Shown piece by piece: positions 1 through 5,482 of a stretch of DNA of 14,669 nt (its first letter is position 1; the number at the start of each line of letters is the position of its first letter). A program made the position numbers and the translations under genes. The DNA is from CAYLNK01 sp964384675 (GTDB lineage Bacteria; Acidobacteriota; Thermoanaerobaculia; UBA5066): NCBI GenBank assembly GCA_964384675.1, contig CAYLNK010000149.1:1-14669 (forward strand). Direction: 5' to 3'. A model generated the notes under the pieces. That model worked only from the letters and a program-made list of their open reading frames with translations, had not been told where the DNA came from and searched no databases.

Positions 1-1
1 C

Positions 2-70
2 GTCACCATGCGGCGAGACGGCATCTTTCGCCGCGGGCGCTTCCGCGACGCGCGGCGGGCCTCGGCCTGA
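2..70 (+). CDS. Possible C-terminal tail of an upstream gene, cut by the window edge
   Basis: From base 2 a frame stays open for 22 codons, rich in arginine and alanine, and ends at TGA 68-70. It could be the end of a preceding gene whose body lies outside the window. The piece is too short to identify, and in DNA this GC-rich an open frame of this length is weak evidence. It is listed only because nothing else explains the first 70 bases. Confidence 0.2.
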   Translation, partial: VTMRRDGIFRRGRFRDARRASA

Positions 71-174
71 CGGGTCCGCCCGGGCCTCGTCGCGGGTCCT
101 CCCCCGCACCCGGGCGCGGCACCATAGGATCCGGCCCGAATCGAGGAGCCCGCGCGAGGCTCCGGAGACGAGAA
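71..174 (+). promoter_or_regulatory. Leader of the first gene, with a small hairpin and ribosome binding site
   Basis: This short non-coding stretch precedes the start at 175. It contains a perfect 6-bp inverted repeat, GGAGCC (145-150) and GGCTCC (158-163), with a 7-base loop. A Shine-Dalgarno GGAG follows at 164-167, seven bases before the ATG. The hairpin ends exactly where the ribosome binding site begins, so it could influence initiation, or the match could be chance in GC-rich DNA. I see no convincing -35/-10 pair. If the operon promoter is local it should lie here or in the preceding 70 bases. Confidence 0.35.
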
Positions 175-1758
175 ATGAACCTGCCGCTCACCGTGCTCGA
201 GTTCCGCGACCGCGCCGAGACGTACTTCGGTCCCAAGCTGGGCGTCGTCGACGGCGATCGTCGATTCACGTACGCCGAGCTCGGCGAACGGACCCACCGG
301 CTCGCCAACGCGCTCCGCGCGCTCGGTGTCGAGCGGGGCGACCGGGTCGCGGTCCTCGCCCCGAACACCCACCAGATGCTCGAGGCGTACTTCGGCGTCC
401 TCGGGGCCGGCGCCGTGCTCACGCCGCTGAACCCGAGGCTGCGGCCGGCCGAGCTGGCGGCGATCGCGGAGCACTCGGGCGCGACGGCCCTGCTCTATCA
501 CGGTGGCCTCGCGCCGCTCGTCGCCAGCCTCGCTCCTCTCTGCCCGTCCCTCACCCGCCGGATCGTCTTCGAGGCGTCCGCTCCGGGGCCGGACCCCGGC
601 TACGAGGAGCTCCTGGCCGCCGCGAGCGCGTCCCCGTCTGGGCTCGAGGTCGACGAGGACGATCCGGCGACGATCCTCTACACGAGCGGCTCGACGGGGC
701 GTCCGAAGGGCGTCGTCCTGACGCACCGGAACCTCTACCTGCACGCCATGGCGAACGCGGTCGCGCTCCGGGCGTGCGACGCCGACGTGGTCCTCGAGGC
801 GATCCCGCTCTTCCACGCCAACGGCCTCGGGCAGCCGCACGTCTTCACGATGGTCGGCGCCACCCACGTCATGCTCCGGAAGCTCGACGCCGAGCTGGCG
901 CTCTCGCTGATCGAGAGGTGGCGGGTGACCCACCTGATCGGCGTGCCGGCGATCCACGCGACGCTGCTCGCCCACCCCGAGCTCTCCCGGTACGACCTCG
1001 GCAGCCTGCGCTTCGTGATGGCCGGGGGCGCCCCCGCGTCTCCCACGCTCCTTCGCGCGATGAGCGAGCGCCTCTGCCCGAGCGCGATGGTCGGCTACGG
1101 CCTGAGCGAGACGTCTCCGCTGGTGGCGCTCGCGGTCCCGCGCCGGCACCTGGAGGAGGCCGATACGTCCGAGGAGAGCCTGGCTCGCCGCTCGCGGACG
1201 GGGTGGCCGGTGCCCGGCACGCGGGTGCGGGTCGTCGACTCCGAAGGCGGGGACGTGCCCGCGGACGGACGGACCGTCGGCGAGATCCTCATCCGGTCGC
1301 ACACCGTGATGAAGGAGTACTGGCGCGACCCGGACGAGACGGCCCGCGCTCTGCACGGCGGATGGCTCCGTTCCGGGGACCTCGCGACGCTCGACCCGGA
1401 CGGCTCGGTGCAGATCGTCGACCGGGCCAAGGACATCATCATCTCGGGTGGTGAGAAGGTCTCCTCGGTCGAGGTCGAAAACGTGCTCCTGACGCACCCG
1501 GCGGTCCAGGAGTGCGCGGTCGTCGCCGCCCCCGACGAGCGGTGGGGCGAGTCGCCCGTCGCGACGGTCGTGCTCCGTCCCGCCGGGGCCGCCACGCCGG
1601 AGGAGCTCGTCGCGTTCTGCCGCGAGCGGCTGGCCGCCTTCAAGGTTCCCCGGCACGTCGAGATCCGGGCCGAGCTGCCCAGGAGCGGGACCGGAAAGGT
1701 CAGCAAGGCGGAGCTCCGCGAGCCGCTCTGGAAGGGGCTCTCCCGCCGCGTACACTGA
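175..1758 (+). CDS. Acyl-CoA synthetase (class I adenylate-forming ligase, FadD/AlkK-like)
   Basis: This 527-residue protein has the full length and motif order of ANL-superfamily acyl-CoA ligases. They activate a carboxylic acid with ATP to an acyl-adenylate and then form the CoA thioester in the cytoplasm. Visible motifs are the P-loop YTSGSTGRPKG (169-179), YGLSETSP (308-315), the hinge-side GWLRSGD (396-402), DRAKDIIISGGEKVSS (416-431) and the C-terminal catalytic lysine in RSGTGK (Lys508). Unlike the two other ligases in this window it lacks the FAAL-type spacing between the YGLSE motif and the GxPVPG strand, so CoA rather than a carrier protein is the likelier acceptor. The ATG is supported by GGAG seven bases upstream. 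It is the first gene of the run and probably supplies acyl-CoA to the KAS III-like enzyme six bases downstream. Substrate chain length cannot be read from the sequence. Confidence 0.94.
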   Translation: MNLPLTVLEFRDRAETYFGPKLGVVDGDRRFTYAELGERTHRLANALRALGVERGDRVAVLAPNTHQMLEAYFGVLGAGAVLTPLNPRLRPAELAAIAEHSGATALLYHGGLAPLVASLAPLCPSLTRRIVFEASAPGPDPGYEELLAAASASPSGLEVDEDDPATILYTSGSTGRPKGVVLTHRNLYLHAMANAVALRACDADVVLEAIPLFHANGLGQPHVFTMVGATHVMLRKLDAELALSLIERWRVTHLIGVPAIHATLLAHPELSRYDLGSLRFVMAGGAPASPTLLRAMSERLCPSAMVGYGLSETSPLVALAVPRRHLEEADTSEESLARRSRTGWPVPGTRVRVVDSEGGDVPADGRTVGEILIRSHTVMKEYWRDPDETARALHGGWLRSGDLATLDPDGSVQIVDRAKDIIISGGEKVSSVEVENVLLTHPAVQECAVVAAPDERWGESPVATVVLRPAGAATPEELVAFCRERLAAFKVPRHVEIRAELPRSGTGKVSKAELREPLWKGLSRRVH

Positions 1759-1764
1759 ATCCGC

Positions 1765-2781
1765 GTGTCGAAGGTGATCACCGGAGCCGGCAGCGATCTG
1801 CCGGCGCGGGTCGTGACGAACGACGAGATCGAGGCGAGCGGTGTCGGCTGGGACCGGGCGCGCGCCGGCCGTTCGCTGCACGAGTGGTCGGTCGAGCGGC
1901 TCGGCGTGTCGAGCCGGCACCGCGTCGCCCCCGGCGAGGGGACGTCGGACCTGGGGGCGCGGGCGGCCCGGCGGGCCCTCGAGGACGCGGGCGTCTCGGC
2001 CGCCGACGTGGGGCTCCTCGTGATGTCCACCTTCACGCCGGACCACCGGCAGCCGTCGTCCGCGGCGCTCGTCCAGGCGGCGCTCGGAGCGTCGTTCAAG
2101 TTCTTCGAGCTGAACGCCGCCTGCAGCGGCTTCGTGGACGCCGTCCTCACGGCCGCGGCGCTGATGGACGCGATGCAGGTGTCCCGCGCGCTGGTCGTCT
2201 CGAGCGACGCCTTCTCGATCCACTGTCACCCGCGCGACTTCCGGATGCAGTGCCTGTTCGGGGACGGGGCCGGGGCCGTCGTGCTGGAGGACATGCCCGG
2301 CTCGCCGTACGGACTGCGCGGCTTCCACACGGCCGGCGACGGCAGCCGCGGCAAGGCGCTCTGGGTCCCGGGGGGCGGCACGAAGGAGCCGGCGAGCGAG
2401 GAGATGGTCCGCCTCGGCCGCCACTACGGGGCATGGGACCATCAGGCCGTCGAGTCGTTCGCGATCGAGAAGCTCGTCGAGTCGTGCCGGGCCGGGGCCG
2501 CTCGCGCCGGCTGGAACGTGGAGGACGTCGAGATGTTCGTTCCGCACCAGGCTGGCCGGGGTCTGATCGAGGCCGGGCGCGCCGCGCTCGGCGTCCCTCC
2601 CGAGCGCTTCTTCCTGAACCTGGACCACGTCGGGAACGCCTCGGGAGCCTCGATCCCGATCGCGCTCGACGAGGCAGCGCGCTCCGGGACGCTCCACGCG
2701 GGGGATCGCGTCGTGACGCCGGCGATGGGGGCCGGCCTCGCCTGGGGCGCGCTGGCGTTCGTCTGGGGGACCGGTCGATGA
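1765..2781 (+). CDS. KAS III-like 3-oxoacyl-ACP synthase (FabH family)
   Basis: This 338-residue thiolase-fold enzyme has an intact FabH-type triad: Cys120 in NAACSGF, His261 in VPHQAG and Asn291 in GNASGAS. The glycine-rich GDGAG is at 167-170 onward. Trp41 and Arg45 in the HEWSVERLG stretch resemble the CoA-contacting Trp/Arg pair of FabH. Family enzymes condense an acyl-CoA starter with malonyl-ACP; some relatives (CerJ- or DarB-like) instead transfer acyl groups or make pyrone- and resorcinol-like products. The start is GTG 1765, six bases after the ligase stop, with no clear Shine-Dalgarno, so translation is probably coupled. Its stop overlaps the next start as ATGA. With an acyl-CoA ligase before it and a reductase and ACP after it, it probably initiates or extends the acyl chain made here. 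Starter and product are unknown. Confidence 0.93.
   Translation: MSKVITGAGSDLPARVVTNDEIEASGVGWDRARAGRSLHEWSVERLGVSSRHRVAPGEGTSDLGARAARRALEDAGVSAADVGLLVMSTFTPDHRQPSSAALVQAALGASFKFFELNAACSGFVDAVLTAAALMDAMQVSRALVVSSDAFSIHCHPRDFRMQCLFGDGAGAVVLEDMPGSPYGLRGFHTAGDGSRGKALWVPGGGTKEPASEEMVRLGRHYGAWDHQAVESFAIEKLVESCRAGAARAGWNVEDVEMFVPHQAGRGLIEAGRAALGVPPERFFLNLDHVGNASGASIPIALDEAARSGTLHAGDRVVTPAMGAGLAWGALAFVWGTGR
2765..2770 (+). promoter_or_regulatory. Ribosome binding site GGGGGA for the SDR gene
   Basis: The purine run GGGGGA lies seven bases before ATG 2778, inside the end of the KAS III gene. It fixes the SDR start within a much longer open frame that extends back to 1512 through the upstream genes. 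Confidence 0.5.
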
Positions 2782-3548
2782 ATGCGCCGGCGCCCCTAGC
2801 CGGGAAGCGCGCCCTGGTGACCGGCGGGACCCGTGGCATCGGGCGCGGAATCGCGCTCGCGCTCGCCGCGCAGGGGGCGGACGTGGCGCTCAACTTCCGC
2901 GTGAACGCGGAGGCCGCCGCCCGGACGGTGGCCGAGGTGGAGGCGCTGGGACGTCGGGCCGTTGCCCTGCCGGCGAACCTGGGCGATCCCGAGGCGACCG
3001 CCCGGCTCGTGGCGGAGGCGGTCGAGGCGCTCTCGGGCCTCGATCTCCTCGTGCTGAACGCGGGGACGGGGCGGCGCACGGCCGTGGCCGAGGCGCCGCT
3101 GAAGGTGATCGACACCGTCTTCTCCGTGAATTTCCGGGGCCCCTGGATCGCGGCGCAGGCGGCGGTACCGGCGCTCTCGGCGAGCGGCTCCGGGCGCATC
3201 GTGGTCGTCTCGACGCCCGGCGCGACGCGGGTCTTCCCCGAGTATTCGGTGGTGGGGACCTCGAAGGCGGCGCTCGAGGCCCTGGTGCGCTACCTGGCGG
3301 TGGAGCTCGGGCCGCGCCGGGTGACGGTCAACGGCGTCGCTCCCGGGCTCGTCAGGACGGAGGCCGTGGCGTACCAGGCGGGGGAGGACCGGATGGCACA
3401 GGCGGTCGCGCGAACGCCCCTCGGCCGGGCCGTCGAGCCGGGTGAGGTAGGGTCCCTCGTGGCGTTCCTCTGCTCGGAGGGCGCTGCCATGATCACGGGG
3501 CAGGTGATCGGTGTGGACGGCGGCCTGCCGCTCCCGATCGTCTCGTGA
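2778..3548 (+). CDS. Short-chain dehydrogenase/reductase, FabL-like enoyl-ACP reductase type
   Basis: This 256-residue classical SDR has the nucleotide-binding motif TGGTRGIG (15-22), NAG (94-96) and a C-terminal GQVIGVDGG typical of FabG/FabI relatives. The catalytic region is unusual. Ser145 is followed by Tyr156 and Lys163, a Tyr-x6-Lys spacing, where 3-oxoacyl reductases (FabG) have Tyr-x3-Lys. Tyr-x6-Lys is characteristic of enoyl-ACP reductases, and the flanking YSVVGTSKAALEALVRYLAV closely resembles Bacillus FabL as I recall it. I therefore predict NAD(P)H-dependent reduction of a trans-2-enoyl thioester rather than a ketoreductase role. The open frame continues upstream, but the ATG overlapping the KAS III stop (ATGA, preceded by GGGGGA) gives the correct SDR N terminus. 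The stop overlaps the ACP1 start. No ketoreductase or dehydratase is visible nearby, so those steps would need housekeeping enzymes. Confidence 0.93.
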   Translation: MNAPAPLAGKRALVTGGTRGIGRGIALALAAQGADVALNFRVNAEAAARTVAEVEALGRRAVALPANLGDPEATARLVAEAVEALSGLDLLVLNAGTGRRTAVAEAPLKVIDTVFSVNFRGPWIAAQAAVPALSASGSGRIVVVSTPGATRVFPEYSVVGTSKAALEALVRYLAVELGPRRVTVNGVAPGLVRTEAVAYQAGEDRMAQAVARTPLGRAVEPGEVGSLVAFLCSEGAAMITGQVIGVDGGLPLPIVS

Positions 3549-3811
3549 CGCGCGAGGACGTGAGGGCCGGCCTCCGCGGGTTCCTCCTGGAGGAGCTGCT
3601 GAGGGACCCATCGCGCCCGCTCGCCCCGGACGAGCCGCTCCTCTCGGTCGGCGTCGTCGACTCGATGTCTCTCTCGCAGGTGGCGGTCTTCGCGGAGAGG
3701 GCGTTCGGCGTGGTGATCCCCGACATCGAGCTCACCGTGGAGAACATGGACACGCTCGAGAAGATGACCGACCGGGTCCTCCTCCACGCGCCGGGTGAAC
3801 GTGGCGGTTGA
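3545..3811 (+). CDS. Acyl carrier protein 1 (phosphopantetheine-binding)
   Basis: This 88-residue acidic protein has the four-helix carrier-protein pattern and the 4'-phosphopantetheine attachment serine, Ser40 in GVVDSMSL. It would hold an acyl chain as a thioester in the cytoplasm. The start is GTG 3545, overlapping the SDR stop as GTGA. Its own end overlaps the next ligase by 17 bases, so ACP1 and that ligase are tightly coupled. It is clearly paralogous to the carrier at 13062-13319: 42 of the first 80 positions are identical without gaps by my hand alignment, including the stretch MDTLE at 68-72. As a stand-alone small carrier beside a FAAL-like ligase, it probably receives the acyl-adenylate made by that enzyme, as DltC does from DltA. 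Confidence 0.94.
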   Translation: MTREDVRAGLRGFLLEELLRDPSRPLAPDEPLLSVGVVDSMSLSQVAVFAERAFGVVIPDIELTVENMDTLEKMTDRVLLHAPGERGG

Positions 3812-5459
3812 CTCCCTCCTCTCCCCGATCCTCGACGCCTCCCGTCACGACCCGGAGCGCAGCGCCCTCGTCTTCGTGAGGGACGACGGCCGGGAGGAGC
3901 GGGTGTCGGCAGGCCGCCTCGCCGGAGAGGTGGAGCGGTACGCCGCCGCGCTCTCCGGCTGCGGAGCGCGGCCCGGCGAGCCGGTCCTCCTGCTGCTGCC
4001 CCACTCCCTCGAGCTGACGTTCGTGTTCTGGGGAGCGCTTCGCCTCGGGGCGCTCCCGTCGATCTTCCCGGGGCCCACCGAGAAGCTGGACCCGGCGATC
4101 TACCGGGGCCAGCTGCGTGCCCTGATGGAGAGCGCGGGCGCCTCGCTGGTGGTCGCGGGGGCGGACCTCCTGCCGGAGGTGTCGCCCGGTCCGGGTCGCG
4201 CGGTGACGGTAGAGACCCTGCTCGCGGCCACGCCTGGGTCCGTGAGGGAACGGGTGCCGGGCGGGGACGACCCAGCTGCTCTCATCTACAGCAGCGGGAC
4301 CACCGGACTGCAGAAGGGGATCGCTCACTCGCATCGCGCGATCCTGGCGCAGCTGGAGGTCCTGGTCTCGACGTTCCGGATCGGGCCGGATGACGTCGTC
4401 GCGAGCTGGCTGCCGCTCTTCCACGACCTCGGCCTCATCACGACGCTCTTCCTGCCGGCGGTGGCCGGGATCCCTGTCGTGCACCTGTCGCCGTTCGCGT
4501 GGGCGCGGAGCCCCGGGTCGTTCCTTCGGGCGATCCAGAGCCACCGCGGCACCTTGACGTGGACGCCCAACTTCGCGCTGAACCACACGGTGCGGAGCCT
4601 GAGGGACAAGGACCGCGAGGGGCTCGACCTCTCGAGCCTGCGCCTCGTGGTCGTGAGCGCCGAGCCGGTGCGCGCCGCGAGCCTCGCGTCGTTCCGCGCC
4701 GCGCTCGAGCCGTACGGTTTCCAGGGGACGCTGGCCGCGGGCTACGGGATGACCGAGATCAGCGGGCCGGCGACCCTCACCCGCCTCGGCGAGGAGCCTC
4801 GCGTGGACCGGGTGGCGCCGGCCCCGCTCCTGGAAGAGGGGCGGGCCGAGCCGTGCGCCGCGGACGCACCCGGCGCCGTCACCTTCGTCAGCAACGGCCG
4901 GCCGGTGGCCGGTGTGACCCTCCGGATCGTGGACGACGGCGGCCGGCCGGTCGGCGAGAGGCGGGTCGGCGAGATCGAGCTCCGGAGCGGCTTCGTCCTC
5001 GACGGGTACCACCGGCGTCCCGACCTGACCGCCCAGGTGATCCGCGACGGCTGGTACGTCACCGGCGACATGGGGTACCTGGTCGAGGGCGAGCTGTACG
5101 TCTGTGGCCGGAAGAAGGACCTCATCATCGTGGGGGGGAAGAACCTCTACCCGGACGACGTCGAGGCCGCCGTACAGCTGACCGAGCTCCGCCCCGGGCG
5201 CGTCGTCGCGTTCGGAGTGCCGGACGAGGCGCTCGGAACGGAAGGCCTCGTGGTGGTCGCGGAGCTGCGGGAGCCGCTTCCTCCGGACCGACGGCGTGCC
5301 CTCGAGATCGAGGTGCGCCGCCGGGTGCTCACCGGGTTCGGAGTGGTCCTCTCGGCGGTCCTCCTCGTGCCTTCCGGCTGGGTCATCAAGACCTCGAACG
5401 GCAAGATCGCCCGCGCGGCCAATCGGGAGAAGTTCGAGCGGAGCCAGGCTCCCCTATAG
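3795..5459 (+). CDS. FAAL-like acyl-AMP ligase 1 (adenylate-forming enzyme)
   Basis: This 554-residue ANL-superfamily ligase has the P-loop YSSGTTGLQKG (165-175), SWLPLFHDLGLI (204-215), YGMTE (317-321), GWYVTGD (419-425), GRKKDLIIVGGKN (438-450) and the C-terminal lysine in KTSNGK (Lys537). The LPLFHDLGL signature is typical of fatty acyl-AMP ligases. So is the long segment between YGMTE and NGRPVAG, which contains RVDR, LLEEGRAEP and then the GRP strand. Those enzymes pass acyl-adenylates to carrier proteins rather than CoA. The start is GTG 3795, overlapping ACP1 by 17 bases; GTG 3801 in the same frame is an alternative. No strong Shine-Dalgarno is present, as expected for coupled translation. 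It most likely loads ACP1. An acyl-CoA ligase role cannot be excluded from sequence alone. Confidence 0.9.
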   Translation: MNVAVDSLLSPILDASRHDPERSALVFVRDDGREERVSAGRLAGEVERYAAALSGCGARPGEPVLLLLPHSLELTFVFWGALRLGALPSIFPGPTEKLDPAIYRGQLRALMESAGASLVVAGADLLPEVSPGPGRAVTVETLLAATPGSVRERVPGGDDPAALIYSSGTTGLQKGIAHSHRAILAQLEVLVSTFRIGPDDVVASWLPLFHDLGLITTLFLPAVAGIPVVHLSPFAWARSPGSFLRAIQSHRGTLTWTPNFALNHTVRSLRDKDREGLDLSSLRLVVVSAEPVRAASLASFRAALEPYGFQGTLAAGYGMTEISGPATLTRLGEEPRVDRVAPAPLLEEGRAEPCAADAPGAVTFVSNGRPVAGVTLRIVDDGGRPVGERRVGEIELRSGFVLDGYHRRPDLTAQVIRDGWYVTGDMGYLVEGELYVCGRKKDLIIVGGKNLYPDDVEAAVQLTELRPGRVVAFGVPDEALGTEGLVVVAELREPLPPDRRRALEIEVRRRVLTGFGVVLSAVLLVPSGWVIKTSNGKIARAANREKFERSQAPL

Positions 5460-5469
5460 TCCAGGCGTC

Positions 5470-5476
5470 GGAGGAG
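5470..5476 (+). promoter_or_regulatory. Strong ribosome binding site GGAGGAG for the TonB receptor gene
   Basis: A near-consensus Shine-Dalgarno lies six bases before ATG 5483, in the 23-base gap after the FAAL stop. It decides the receptor start, since the same frame is open from 4499 through the upstream gene. It is among the best sites in the operon, so the receptor is probably translated independently of its upstream neighbour. Confidence 0.75.
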
Positions 5477-5482
5477 CAAGCG

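Noticed and set aside
100..135. Sigma-70 promoter around TAGGAT (125-130)
   Set aside because: No -35-like hexamer lies at the proper distance, and a 4-of-6 match to the -10 consensus is not informative on its own.
1512..2777. Upstream extension of the SDR frame through the acyl-CoA ligase and KAS III genes
   Set aside because: The extension is arginine-rich shadow sequence opposite two well-supported genes. The SDR fold begins right after ATG 2778, which has a Shine-Dalgarno.
175..5459. OleABCD-type hydrocarbon, beta-lactone or NRPS/PKS cluster
   Set aside because: The KAS III enzyme, SDR and ligases superficially recall such clusters. There is no OleB-like hydrolase, no condensation or multidomain megasynthase, and the SDR is FabL-type rather than OleD-type.
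4499..5482. Upstream extension of the receptor frame, giving a 1253-residue protein
   Set aside because: It overlaps the FAAL-like ligase and is low complexity. The signal peptide begins exactly at ATG 5483, behind GGAGGAG.
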